Assembly (NCBI GenBank): GCA_964502215.1
Contig: CAZCUN010000007.1
Location: 1-64,000 of the forward strand
Origin: JAALLB01 sp964502215
Lineage (GTDB): Bacteria > Pseudomonadota > Alphaproteobacteria > Rhizobiales > Rhizobiaceae
DNA: 64,000 bases
Direction: 5' to 3'
Below, piece by piece: positions 17,132 to 25,965 of this stretch. Under the pieces are notes generated by a model, which was not told where the DNA came from, made no database searches, and saw only the letters and a list, made by a program, of their open reading frames with translations. Position 1 is the stretch's first letter. Every line of letters starts with the position of its first letter. Position numbers and translations under genes: made by a program.

Positions 17132-17882
17132 AAAACCCCCCTTCTTTGTTGGTTATTTAGGTATTCCTAAAGGCTTGAAAGGTTTTTTGCTGAAAGTTTC
17201 AGCGCTAACCTTCGCAGGTTTTGCCGCAGGTGCTGTCCTTGCAGGCGCAACTCAAGATGACCCAGGTGAGGCAGGTTTTAGATTTGATTACGGCAGACAA
17301 ACCGTAACAGGCATCATTGAAGCAAAGCCCTACCCTCTTCTTTATGTGACTGAGGGTAGCGAACGCATCAAAACTGGCAAGACCATGATGCTATCGGGTC
17401 AAGGCAAAACAGGTGCTATGAAAAATGTTGCAGCATTAGAGGGTGAAATCATCGAAGCAACTGGCTTTATATTAAAGCGCGGCGAATTAAACATGCTCCA
17501 GCTCTTAGGTGGAAAGCGTGGTGTAAAACCGCTTTCTAAAGAAGCCCCTATTCCAGCAAGTGAGCAACTAGGACGATGGAAATTACAAGGCGAAATCTGT
17601 GATGGCAAATGCCTAGCAGGCGCAATGCAACCAGGCCGTGGCCTTGCCCATAAAGCATGTGCAAACCTTTGTCTGTTTGGTGACATACCGCCGGTCTTTG
17701 TTTCATCTCAACCCATAGAAGGCGAAGAATACTTTTTAGTGGCAGGAGCAGACGGTGGCAGACTGCCCGAAGAGGCTTACGATTACATCGGGCAATTTGT
17801 AGAAATTGAATCAGACATAGAACGCCGTGGAGATATGATGGTGTTGAAAATCGACCTTGAAAAAATCAGAGCGATCGAATGA
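17121..17882 (+). CDS. Membrane-anchored protein with conserved Cys cluster, Rieske operon
   Basis: This 253-residue protein has one hydrophobic anchor near residues 22-42 and a hydrophilic remainder. A striking block near 155-190 (GEICDGKCLAG, PGRGLAHKACANLC, then GDIPPVF) contains four cysteines and a histidine, suitable for metal or cofactor binding. I have seen this block in uncharacterised partners of Rieske/ferric-reductase proteins but cannot name a family. Its start lies eleven bases inside the end of the Rieske gene and its end overlaps the next gene by four. Confidence 0.75.
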   Translation: MSDEKPPFFVGYLGIPKGLKGFLLKVSALTFAGFAAGAVLAGATQDDPGEAGFRFDYGRQTVTGIIEAKPYPLLYVTEGSERIKTGKTMMLSGQGKTGAMKNVAALEGEIIEATGFILKRGELNMLQLLGGKRGVKPLSKEAPIPASEQLGRWKLQGEICDGKCLAGAMQPGRGLAHKACANLCLFGDIPPVFVSSQPIEGEEYFLVAGADGGRLPEEAYDYIGQFVEIESDIERRGDMMVLKIDLEKIRAIE

Positions 17883-18136
17883 AAAAAGCAATCATACTAT
17901 CAATCGTAGCCGCAGTTGGATTTGTACTTTTGTATATTTCCCGCTTTTGGCTCTTCACACTTTGGGATCGCCCAGGATTGTTCGATTTAAAGCAAATTCC
18001 ACCACAAGGCGGCTTGTTAGGTCGTTGGCTTAGAGGAACAGACTTCGCACCCTTTGAATTAATGATTTGGGTAATTGTCGGCTTTCTAATCTTGACCAAC
18101 CTTGAAAAGCTATTCGGCCTATTTAACAAACACTGA
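17879..18136 (+). CDS. Small two-helix membrane protein, last gene of Rieske operon
   Basis: This 85-residue protein has hydrophobic segments near 4-22 and 60-78. It overlaps the preceding Cys-cluster gene by four bases. No family recognised. The tight packing of all four genes suggests that their products form one membrane redox complex. Confidence 0.65.
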   Translation: MKKAIILSIVAAVGFVLLYISRFWLFTLWDRPGLFDLKQIPPQGGLLGRWLRGTDFAPFELMIWVIVGFLILTNLEKLFGLFNKH

Positions 18137-18178
18137 AAAAACCGCTTGGATTTGATGTTTTTGTAGACTAATAAACTT

Positions 18179-18194
18179 TTTACGTTAACGTAAA
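18179..18194. promoter_or_regulatory. Perfect 16-bp palindromic operator candidate
   Basis: TTTACGTTAACGTAAA reads identically on both strands and lies 62 bases before the SCP2 start codon. It is related to 5379-5394 in the divergent acyl-CoA promoter. A dimeric regulator of acyl-CoA or branched-chain catabolism (LiuR-like by recollection of its motif) is the best guess. Confidence 0.6.
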
Positions 18195-18256
18195 TATTGC
18201 ATTTTATAAGCAATAATTTATATCTAATTTATAACTTTTTACCGAGGAGAAATCTC

Positions 18257-18553
18257 ATGAGTTTAGAAGCAGCAGCAGAAGCAATCACTGCAAAAGTAAG
18301 TGGTGGGAGCGGCATTGGCGCGACTGTAAAATTTAACTGTGGTGACGATGGCGTTGTATTCATCGACGGCAATGCAACACCGCCAACCGTATCGACAGAA
18401 GATCAAGACGCTGATTGTACAGTCGTTTGCGACAAGGAAGTTCTAGAAAGCCTAATCGCTGGCGATCTTGATCCAACAGCTGCATTCATGCAGGGCAAGA
18501 TTAAAGTTGAAGGCGACATGGGCGTTGCCATGAAGCTTAGTTCAATTCTGTAA
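18257..18553 (+). CDS. SCP2 sterol-transfer family protein
   Basis: This 98-residue protein is a stand-alone SCP2 domain, with FNCGDDGVVFIDG, DCTVVCDKEVLESLIAGDLDP and FMQGKIKVEGDMGVAMKL in the usual order. These proteins bind lipids or acyl-CoAs in the cytosol. The start at ATG 18257 follows GAGGAG by six bases; an upstream in-frame ATG at 18197 would lie too close to the operator. A palindrome precedes it and an intrinsic terminator follows, so it is a single-gene transcription unit, probably sharing regulation with the beta-oxidation-type genes. Confidence 0.88.
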   Translation: MSLEAAAEAITAKVSGGSGIGATVKFNCGDDGVVFIDGNATPPTVSTEDQDADCTVVCDKEVLESLIAGDLDPTAAFMQGKIKVEGDMGVAMKLSSIL

Positions 18554-18579
18554 TCTAACGATTTTAGAGATTGATTTTT

Positions 18580-18608
18580 AAAAGGACGGCAGACATGCTG
18601 TCCTTTTT
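18580..18608 (+). terminator. Intrinsic terminator after SCP2 gene
   Basis: AAAAGGACGGCA and TGCTGTCCTTTT form a 12-bp stem (one G-U) with a four-base loop, ending in a T-run. It separates the SCP2 gene from the ureohydrolase. Confidence 0.75.
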
Positions 18609-18629
18609 GCATTTAGGGGACAATATAAA

Positions 18630-19586
18630 ATGGCTGATCATGGATATGAAGAAGGTCGCTTGAACCTTCCCTTCGTTGGCTTTGCAACCTTCGGTAAAAA
18701 ACCAACCTGTGAAGACTGGAACAAAATTGATGCCGATGTTGCAGTGCTTGGCGCACCTTTTGATTTTGGCACTCAATATCGCTCAGGCACAAGATTTGGC
18801 CCCCGCTCTATACGTGAAGCCTCAACGCTTTTCTCATTTGGTCATGCAGGTGCATACGACCATGAAGATGACGCAACTTATCTTGGCGAAGATGTGCGCA
18901 TCGTTGATATGGGGGACGCAGATATCGTTCATACAGACACCGAGAAGAGCCATGCAAATATTGAGTTTGGGGTTCGCAAAGCATTGAAAGCTGGTGCACT
19001 CCCAGTTGTTTTGGGTGGTGATCACTCCGTTAACATTCCCTGCATTAGAGCTTTTGATGATCAAGAGCCGTTTCACCTTGTGCAAATTGACGCACACTTA
19101 GACTTTGTGGATGAACGCCACGGTGTAAGACACGGCCACGGCAACCCAATGCGTCGTGCTGCAGAAAAAGACTATGTAACAGGCCTTTCCCAAATCGGCA
19201 TCAGAAATGTCTCATCTACCGCAAAAGAAGGCTATGAAGCCGCTCGCGAAATGGGATCTGATATCGTTTCCGTTCGCCAGTTTAGAAAGCTAGGCGTCGA
19301 AGGCATGTTATCCAGAATACCGCAAGGAAAGCGTTATTACGTAACGATTGATATTGATGGCTTTGACCCTTCCATCGCTCCAGGCACAGGTACCCCCAGC
19401 CATGGTGGTTTTCTATATTATGAAGTGCTTGAACTGCTTCAAGGTTTATCAAAGCGTGGCACTGTAATAGGCATAGACTTGGTAGAAGTTGCCCCTGATT
19501 ATGACAACACAGGCTCAACCTCATTTCTAGCTGCGCAAGTCTTATTAAACTTCCTTGGCTTCATCTTTCATGAACGTGGAAAGTAA
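18630..19586 (+). CDS. Agmatinase/ureohydrolase family protein
   Basis: This 318-residue arginase-superfamily enzyme has all the dimanganese motifs: GGDHSVN near residue 130, IDAHLDF near 152 and DIDGFDPSIAPGTGTPSHGG near 235. The N-terminal YRSGTRFGPRSIREAS block is shared by agmatinases, guanidinobutyrases and related enzymes. It should hydrolyse a guanidino compound to urea and an amine. The polyamine-type ABC transporter directly downstream fits agmatine to putrescine, but other guanidino substrates are possible. The ATG follows AGGGGAC. Confidence 0.85.
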   Translation: MADHGYEEGRLNLPFVGFATFGKKPTCEDWNKIDADVAVLGAPFDFGTQYRSGTRFGPRSIREASTLFSFGHAGAYDHEDDATYLGEDVRIVDMGDADIVHTDTEKSHANIEFGVRKALKAGALPVVLGGDHSVNIPCIRAFDDQEPFHLVQIDAHLDFVDERHGVRHGHGNPMRRAAEKDYVTGLSQIGIRNVSSTAKEGYEAAREMGSDIVSVRQFRKLGVEGMLSRIPQGKRYYVTIDIDGFDPSIAPGTGTPSHGGFLYYEVLELLQGLSKRGTVIGIDLVEVAPDYDNTGSTSFLAAQVLLNFLGFIFHERGK

Positions 19587-19620
19587 GTTTCTCTCTGAAA
19601 TTAACCAAAACAAAGAAAAT

Positions 19621-19644
19621 CTCTACGTAAAGGTGAGAGTTTTT
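19621..19644 (+). terminator. Possible weak terminator after ureohydrolase
   Basis: CTCTAC pairs with GTgAGAG across a six-base loop (one bulge) and is followed by five Ts. It lies between the ureohydrolase stop and the transporter ATPase, suggesting partly separate transcription. Confidence 0.4.
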
Positions 19645-19746
19645 GATTGACGCAAGCGTTATAAAAGTGCTTTTTTAAAACTTGGAGAAGATACGCTGAG
19701 ACCAAATAATAACTTTGGCGCGCGTACAGGGAGCTGAATAGATAAT

Positions 19747-20859
19747 ATGGCCGGAAATAAATCTGCCACGGACACATCGTATGTCCGCTTTGAAAACGTC
19801 CAAAAAAGTTATGATGGTGAAGTTCTTGTTGTAAAGGATTTAAACCTCGATATCCAAAAGGGCGAATTCGTTACCATGCTTGGGCCGTCAGGGTCTGGCA
19901 AAACCACATGTTTGATGATGCTTGCAGGGTTTGAACCAGCAACACATGGTGAAATCTTTTTAGATGACCGTCCTATCAACATGGTTCCTCCGCATAAGCG
20001 TGGCATTGGCATGGTTTTCCAAAACTATGCGCTGTTCCCTCATATGACGGTTGCAGAAAACCTAGCGTTTCCACTTCAAGTGCGTGGTATGAGCCGCTCT
20101 GACCAAGAAGACCGTGTTAAAAAAATTCTAGACCTAGTTGAACTCCCACAGATGGCTGGTCGTCGTCCTGCACAACTTTCAGGTGGTCAACAACAACGTG
20201 TTGCAGTTGCAAGAGCGCTTGTGTTTGAACCTGATCTTGTTTTGATGGATGAGCCACTTGGTGCTTTGGATAAGCAATTGCGCGAGCAGATGCAGTATGA
20301 AATCAAACACATTCACGAAAACTTAGGTGTGACGGTTGTTTATGTTACACACGACCAAACAGAAGCTTTGACAATGTCAGATCGCGTGGCCGTATTTGAA
20401 GATGGTGTTATTCAACAACTTTCATCCCCTGAAAGACTATATGAAGCACCGCAAAATTCATTCGTGGCGCAGTTTATTGGTGAAAATAACAAGCTAAATG
20501 GCGTTGTTGAAAAAATATCTAAAGGCATTTGCCAGGTTCGCACCGATGATGGTACATTGCTCCATGCAGAAAAAGTAAATGTTGAGGGTGTTGGTGACAA
20601 AACCACCCTATCTCTACGCCCTGAGCGTATTGAGCTTGACCCGCCAAAAGGCACAAAAAATTTAATTAAGGGTCGTATTGAAGAATTGATATACTTAGGC
20701 GATCATATTCGTGTTCGTATGAATGTTGCTGGCAATGATGAGTTTATTGTTAAAGTCCGCAACAGAGCTGACAAACGACCTTTAAAAGAGGGTCAAGAAG
20801 CAAAAATCGGCTGGCTTTCAGAAGATTGTAAAGCGCTTGATTTCGTAGGTCAGCTATAA
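19747..20859 (+). CDS. Polyamine-type ABC transporter ATPase (PotA-like)
   Basis: This 370-residue ATPase has Walker A GPSGSGKTT near residue 43, signature LSGGQQQRVAVARAL near 145, Walker B LVLMDEPLGALD and a C-terminal TOBE domain (about 280-368), the length and layout of PotA/PotG. It energises uptake of putrescine, spermidine or a similar cation. It is followed by a binding protein and two permeases, giving a complete importer. The ureohydrolase just upstream suggests that the imported compound may be agmatine or another guanidino/polyamine. Confidence 0.9.
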   Translation: MAGNKSATDTSYVRFENVQKSYDGEVLVVKDLNLDIQKGEFVTMLGPSGSGKTTCLMMLAGFEPATHGEIFLDDRPINMVPPHKRGIGMVFQNYALFPHMTVAENLAFPLQVRGMSRSDQEDRVKKILDLVELPQMAGRRPAQLSGGQQQRVAVARALVFEPDLVLMDEPLGALDKQLREQMQYEIKHIHENLGVTVVYVTHDQTEALTMSDRVAVFEDGVIQQLSSPERLYEAPQNSFVAQFIGENNKLNGVVEKISKGICQVRTDDGTLLHAEKVNVEGVGDKTTLSLRPERIELDPPKGTKNLIKGRIEELIYLGDHIRVRMNVAGNDEFIVKVRNRADKRPLKEGQEAKIGWLSEDCKALDFVGQL

Positions 20860-20942
20860 GAATTCGTATTTCGCCACAATTGGCAAGTACGTAATTAGGT
20901 GTTCGGGACAATATACCAGAACATAAACAAAGGGAGAGTAAA

Positions 20943-22028
20943 ATGAAACTCACAAAACTACTTGCAGGCACAGCTATCAGCCTTGCTATCGCATCAGGTT
21001 CAACAGCGGCATTCGCTAAGGACCTTACAGTTGTTTCTTGGGGCGGTGCTTATACCAAATCTCAAGTTGAAGCTTACCACAAGCCGTTTATCGCTAAGAC
21101 TGGCGCAAACGTTAAGTCTGAAGATTACAATGGCGGCATCGCTGAGATTAAAGCTCAGGTTGAAGCTGGCAATGTAACATGGGACATCGTTGACGTAGAA
21201 TTGTCAGACGCTATCCGCGCATGTGACGAAGGCCTATTGGAAACAATCGACCATTCAACACTACCAGCTGGCGCCAACGGCAAGCCTGCTACGGAAGACT
21301 TCCTTCCAGGTACACTTTACGATTGCGCAGTAGCAAACATCGTATGGTCAACAATCTTTGCTTATGACAAATCAAAAATGCCAAATGGTCCTAAGACTAT
21401 GGCTGATTTCTTTGACACAGCAAAATTCCCTGGCAAGCGTGGCCTACGTAAAGGCGCTAAAGTGAACCTTGAGTTCGCTCTAATGGCTGACGGCGTAGCT
21501 GCTAAAGACGTTTACTCAGTACTTGCAACACCTGCTGGTGTTGATCGTGCATTTGCTAAATTAGACACCATTAAAGGTGATGTAGTTTGGTGGGAAGCTG
21601 GCGCTCAGCCTCCACAAATGCTTGCTGATGGCGAAGTAGCACTTACTACCGCTTATAACGGCCGTATCTTCAACGCAGTTGCAGGCGAAGGCAAGCCATT
21701 CGAAATCGTTTGGGATGGTCAAGTTTGGGATTTGGATCTTTGGGTAATTCCAAAAGGTGCAAAAAACAAAGACACAGCACTTGAGTTCTTAAAGTTCTCA
21801 ACATCAACTGAGCAGTTGGCTGCACAAGCATCATATATCTCATATGGTCCAGCTCGCCTTTCATCTGCTCCACTAGTTGGCAAGTTCCATGATAAAGACA
21901 TCGACATGGGCCCACAAATGCCAACAGCTCCAGCTAACCTGACAAACGCTGTACAGAACAACTTTGAGTTCTGGGCAGATAATGCAGATCAGCTTGGTGA
22001 GCGTTTCAACGCTTGGTTGGCAAAATAA
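20943..22028 (+). CDS. Periplasmic polyamine/spermidine-type substrate-binding protein (PotD-like)
   Basis: This 361-residue protein has a cleavable signal peptide (charged start, hydrophobic stretch, cleavage after FA near residue 25). The mature part begins KDLTVVSWGGAYTKSQ, typical of the PotD/PotF-like family 1 binding proteins. It captures substrate in the periplasm. A GGGAGAG ribosome site precedes it. A strong terminator-like hairpin follows immediately, which would let it be made in excess of the permeases. Confidence 0.9.
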   Translation: MKLTKLLAGTAISLAIASGSTAAFAKDLTVVSWGGAYTKSQVEAYHKPFIAKTGANVKSEDYNGGIAEIKAQVEAGNVTWDIVDVELSDAIRACDEGLLETIDHSTLPAGANGKPATEDFLPGTLYDCAVANIVWSTIFAYDKSKMPNGPKTMADFFDTAKFPGKRGLRKGAKVNLEFALMADGVAAKDVYSVLATPAGVDRAFAKLDTIKGDVVWWEAGAQPPQMLADGEVALTTAYNGRIFNAVAGEGKPFEIVWDGQVWDLDLWVIPKGAKNKDTALEFLKFSTSTEQLAAQASYISYGPARLSSAPLVGKFHDKDIDMGPQMPTAPANLTNAVQNNFEFWADNADQLGERFNAWLAK

Positions 22029-22045
22029 GCCTAATAAAATCATGA

Positions 22046-22074
22046 GTGCGGGAATTTCTTTCCCGCACTTTTTT
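22046..22074 (+). terminator. Strong hairpin plus T-run after binding-protein gene
   Basis: GTGCGGGAA and TTCCCGCAC form a perfect 9-bp stem with a five-base loop, followed by six Ts. It sits between binding protein and permeases, so it is probably a partial terminator setting subunit ratio. Confidence 0.85.
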
Positions 22075-22128
22075 AAATCTTAAGAATTAAATAGTCGCTT
22101 TAATCAGCAGACTGAAATGGGGAAAAAG

Positions 22129-23445
22129 ATGAGCGATACAGCCATCAACAACATGGGAAACAAAGCGCAGACACTTGCAGCTGATAATGGCCCACTGATT
22201 GCCGCAGACGGCACACCCCTAAAAGCAAAGCTTGCTAAAACAACCCGTTCAATGAAGATAAAAGCGCTTTTGCTTACGCTTCCGCTGGTTATTTTTATCA
22301 TTATATCATTCGTCATTCCAATTGGACAAATGCTACATCGCGGATTTTATAATCCAGCCGTTAGCAACGTAATGCCAACTTTCTCAGTTGCCATCAAAGA
22401 TTGGGATGAGACAACAGGTGAATTACCATCCGAAGAAATCTTCGAGATCTTCGTCAAAGACCTAGCTCTTGCCAAGAAAAACCGCGAGGTTGGCAAGACA
22501 GTTGGTAACATGGCAACGCGTATCAATTATGAATTACCTGGTTCAAGAAGCTTATTCACAAAATCTGCGCGTAAAGCCGGTAAGATCACCGAAGGCCCCT
22601 ATAAAGAAGCCCTCTTTGCGCTCGATAAAAGATGGGACGATCATAATCTTTGGAGAACAGTTAAACGCGCTTCGAATGATTACACAATCTCATTTTTCCT
22701 TGCTGCGCTTGATTTAAAGTATGACGCAACAGGCAGTATCACGCGCGCGGATGAGCTTTATAGGATCTATGTTCCCATTTTGCTAAAAACGCTACTTTTA
22801 TCAGCGCTGATCACTCTGATCTGTTTCTTGATTGCTTACCCAGTGGCTTATTTACTTTCTACACTGCCTTTGCGTACATCTAATTTGCTAATGATCTTAG
22901 TGCTGCTGCCGTTCTGGACATCTCTGCTTGTTAGAACATCAGCTTGGATTGCCATGCTCCAGCAACAAGGCATCATCAATAACATTCTAGTTTTCTTAGG
23001 TATAATAGGCGATGAAAGCCGTATCCAAATGATTTACAATCAAACGGGTACAGTAATCTCGATGGTTCATATCTTGTTGCCATTTATGATTTTGCCGCTT
23101 TACTCAGTGATGAAAACCATTCCGCCAAGCTACATGCGTGCTGCAAAATCCATGGGGGCAACTGGCTCTTATGCCTTTAGACGTGTTTACTTCCCACAAA
23201 CAATTCCTGGCATTGCCGCAGGAACGCTACTCGTCTTTATTCTTGCAATTGGTTACTACATCACCCCTGCCCTTGTTGGTGGTAGCGATGGTCTGTTTAT
23301 CTCAAATCTAATTGCTGACCACATTAAGAAAACGCTTAACTGGAGCCTTGGCTCAGCACTGGCTGCAATATTGTTAGTCGTGGTGATGGTTTTCTACTGG
23401 CTATACAACAGACTTGTTGGCGTCGATAAATTGAAGTTTGGGTAA
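22129..23445 (+). CDS. ABC transporter permease (PotB-like)
   Basis: This ~438-residue permease has a long N-terminal region with one early membrane segment near 35-60, an ~130-residue insertion, and a C-terminal permease core. The cytoplasmic coupling loop is YMRAAKSMGATGSYAFRRV, near residue 345. The start at ATG 22129 is served by GGGGA; ATG 22117 is in frame but has no ribosome site. The extended loop between the first two helices is also seen in large PotB-like permeases of Alphaproteobacteria. Its end precedes the next permease start by four bases. Confidence 0.87.
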   Translation: MSDTAINNMGNKAQTLAADNGPLIAADGTPLKAKLAKTTRSMKIKALLLTLPLVIFIIISFVIPIGQMLHRGFYNPAVSNVMPTFSVAIKDWDETTGELPSEEIFEIFVKDLALAKKNREVGKTVGNMATRINYELPGSRSLFTKSARKAGKITEGPYKEALFALDKRWDDHNLWRTVKRASNDYTISFFLAALDLKYDATGSITRADELYRIYVPILLKTLLLSALITLICFLIAYPVAYLLSTLPLRTSNLLMILVLLPFWTSLLVRTSAWIAMLQQQGIINNILVFLGIIGDESRIQMIYNQTGTVISMVHILLPFMILPLYSVMKTIPPSYMRAAKSMGATGSYAFRRVYFPQTIPGIAAGTLLVFILAIGYYITPALVGGSDGLFISNLIADHIKKTLNWSLGSALAAILLVVVMVFYWLYNRLVGVDKLKFG

Positions 23446-23449
23446 AGTC

Positions 23450-24535
23450 ATGAGCAATAAGATGGTGAGCGAAGAACAAAAGCTACACAGCAACCTAGGT
23501 TTAGGTATTTTAATAATAGCAACAATTGCTTTCTTTTTCTTAACAGGGTCGCTAGCAGGAACAGTTGGCTTTCTCTTGATATTTGGCATTCCATTTTTTG
23601 CCATGAGCCAATTACCTGGCTACGCAACGATGAAAGATAAAATCTGGCAATATGTATTCCTTACCGTTTGCACGCTCATCTTTATCTTTTTAATCACCCC
23701 TATTCTCATCATCATACCGCTTTCATTTAATGCAGAGCCATATTTCACCTTCACCGAAGGTATGATGAATCTTGAAGCAAGCGCTTATTCATCCAGATGG
23801 TACGCAGATATTTTCCGCTTTGGTATGACGGCACCTGACGCTATTGAAGGTTGGTGGACCGACATGTGGAATAATGCCACCTGGATACGTGCAACTAGAA
23901 ACTCATTCTTCATTGCAGTTTGCGCAACAATTCTGGCAACAGGATTTGGCACGCTGGCCGCATTAGGATTATCGCGCCCTGAAATGCCTTACCGTGCACA
24001 AATTACAAGCTTGCTAATCTCACCCATGATTGTGCCGCTTGTAATTACAGCAACAGGCATGTTCTTTTTCTTTGCACAAAAAGATATCTTCCCGTTCTTC
24101 CCAGAAAGCTTAGTGAACACCTACACAGGGCTTATTCTTGCGCATGCTACACTTGGCGTACCCTTTGTTATCATCACAGTAACAGCAACGCTTTCAGGTT
24201 TTGACCGTTCACTCATACGCGCCTCTCAAGGCTTAGGCGCAACGGGCTGGACAACTTTTAGAAAAGTCATCATGCCGCTTATTACACCGGGCATGATTTC
24301 AGGCGCTTTGTTTGCTTTCATCACATCGTTTGATGAAGTAGTTGCGGTTATCTTCCTTGCAGACGTTGACCAACGTACAATCCCTCGTCAGATGTTCTCT
24401 GGCTTGCGCGAGCAAATCTCACCGACCATTCTAGCCGTTGCGACTATTTTAGTTCTGATCTCAATCGCGTTGCTCACAACACTAGAACTACTACGCCGTC
24501 GCTCTGAGCGCCTTCGTGGTTTATCTCCTGGCTAA
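23450..24535 (+). CDS. ABC transporter permease (PotC-like)
   Basis: This ~361-residue permease has extra N-terminal membrane segments (about 15-60 and 65-95), then the permease core with the coupling loop IRASQGLGATGWTTFRKV near residue 260. I take ATG 23450 as start; an in-frame TTG at 23438 overlaps the upstream permease. It completes the importer begun at 19747. Its TAA stop shares a base with the ATG of the sirtuin gene that follows (TAATG). Confidence 0.87.
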   Translation: MSNKMVSEEQKLHSNLGLGILIIATIAFFFLTGSLAGTVGFLLIFGIPFFAMSQLPGYATMKDKIWQYVFLTVCTLIFIFLITPILIIIPLSFNAEPYFTFTEGMMNLEASAYSSRWYADIFRFGMTAPDAIEGWWTDMWNNATWIRATRNSFFIAVCATILATGFGTLAALGLSRPEMPYRAQITSLLISPMIVPLVITATGMFFFFAQKDIFPFFPESLVNTYTGLILAHATLGVPFVIITVTATLSGFDRSLIRASQGLGATGWTTFRKVIMPLITPGMISGALFAFITSFDEVVAVIFLADVDQRTIPRQMFSGLREQISPTILAVATILVLISIALLTTLELLRRRSERLRGLSPG

Positions 24536-25272
24536 TGCAAAACAGTCTTGCGCAGCTAAAAGAATTAATTGACGAAGCAAAAACAATCGTCATTCTAACA
24601 GGTGCGGGTATTTCAACTGAATCAGGTGTTCCCGATTTTAGGTCACCAGGTGGCTTATGGGAGCAATTCCGCATCGTTGAATATGGCGAGTACATTTCAA
24701 GTGAAGAGGCCCGTATAGAAGATTAGCATCGACGGTTTTTCATGGCAGACCAAATCGGCCAAGTTGAACCCAACATCGGTCACACTAAAATTGCTGATTG
24801 GATAGATCAAGGCAAATGCACACAACTCATTACGCAAAACGTAGATGGGTTACATCTGCGCGGTGGTGCACCTCAAGAAAAAACAATCGAAATTCACGGC
24901 AATGCCACAACCGCATCCTGCATTTCATGTGGTGAACACCATTCGATTGAGACTTGCCGCACATTATTTGAAGCAACGGGAACAAGCCCCAAATGCCAGA
25001 CTTGCGATGGTCTAGTCAAAGCAGACATCGTCATGTTTGGTGAAAAAATGCCTACAAAGAAAACTGCTCAAGCATTCAAAACAGCAGAAACCGCAGACTT
25101 GTTTATAGCCATCGGCACATCGCTTGTCGTGAACCCCGCAGCAGCCCTCCCCCTCCATGCCAAACACAATGAAGCAAAGTTCGCAATTATCAATCGCGAC
25201 CCAACACAATTGGACGAGTTTGCAGATTGTGTAGTCAACGATGAAATAGGCCTCGCAATAAAAGAGCTATGA
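24535..25272 (+). pseudogene. Sir2-family NAD-dependent deacylase interrupted by an in-frame TAG
   Basis: Both halves lie in one frame and together make a normal ~245-residue sirtuin. The first holds ILTGAGISTESGVPDFRSP near residue 21. The second holds TQNVDGLH, the catalytic EIHGNA, and zinc ligand pairs CISC and CQTC. They are separated by a single TAG at 24724-24726, in a position (EARIED-stop-HRRFFM) where a Trp codon TGG would restore the frame. All other features are intact, so this is a recent nonsense mutation or a sequence error. The second half has no ribosome site of its own that I can see. It overlaps the end of the transporter operon. Confidence 0.8.
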
Positions 25273-25273
25273 C

Positions 25274-25939
25274 TTAATTATTCTTTGTGATTAATTCTAC
25301 CAAACTAGCTTTATTGATAATTTCTATCGAGCCTCGTGACTGCTCCACCCACCCCCTACGATGAAACTCTTGTAACTGTCGAGAAATCACTTCCCGTGCT
25401 GTTCCAAGCTCAGTTGCTAGTTGTTGATGGGTTGTATTAATTTCATTTTGACCATTAGCAAGATCAATAAGCTTTTGTGCAAGCCTAATATCCAAACGTC
25501 TAAAAGCAACTTCATTGATAATTGTCATCAACTCTGTAAGGCGTAAGGAGAAAGTTGAAAATATAAAATTGCGAAAACATTCTGATTTAGCGATTAATTC
25601 ATCAAAAGTCTGGCGCGGGATAATGGCAGCCTCAACTTCTGTTTCTGAAATTCCTTCTGCAGCATAATCTTGATGCCCAATTAAACAAGAAGCTGTCATG
25701 ATACAACTTTGCCCAGCTTCTATTCGGTAAAGTACAATTTCTCTTCCGCCCTCAGAAACCTGCTGCACACGAACTGTACCGTCCATTAAGAAGATCATAT
25801 TCTCAGCAGGCTTGCCGGGTGAAAATACTGATGTACCAGGAGGAATAGAAATAACGCGGCTATGCTTATCAATTATGTCGCGCCATTCTAATTCAAGGTT
25901 ATTAAGACCCTCAAAGTTTTCGGCCCACAAACGATCCAT
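25274..25939 (-). CDS. Crp/Fnr-family transcriptional regulator
   Basis: This ~221-residue regulator has an N-terminal cyclic-nucleotide-binding fold (PPGTSVFSPGKPAENMIFLM, then the VRVQQVSEGGREIVLYRI block) and a C-terminal winged helix with recognition segment TAREVISRQLQEF near 185. It lacks the N-terminal cysteine cluster of Fnr; single cysteines (SCIMTASCL) lie in the sensor domain, so redox or sulfide sensing is possible. I choose ATG 25939 over GTG 25951. It is the last gene of an operon with a rhodanese and a DUF2892 protein, and a palindrome lies upstream of that operon. Confidence 0.87.
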   Translation of the reverse strand: MDRLWAENFEGLNNLELEWRDIIDKHSRVISIPPGTSVFSPGKPAENMIFLMDGTVRVQQVSEGGREIVLYRIEAGQSCIMTASCLIGHQDYAAEGISETEVEAAIIPRQTFDELIAKSECFRNFIFSTFSLRLTELMTIINEVAFRRLDIRLAQKLIDLANGQNEINTTHQQLATELGTAREVISRQLQEFHRRGWVEQSRGSIEIINKASLVELITKNN

Positions 25940-25965
25940 ATAAAACACCAATCAGTCATTGATTA

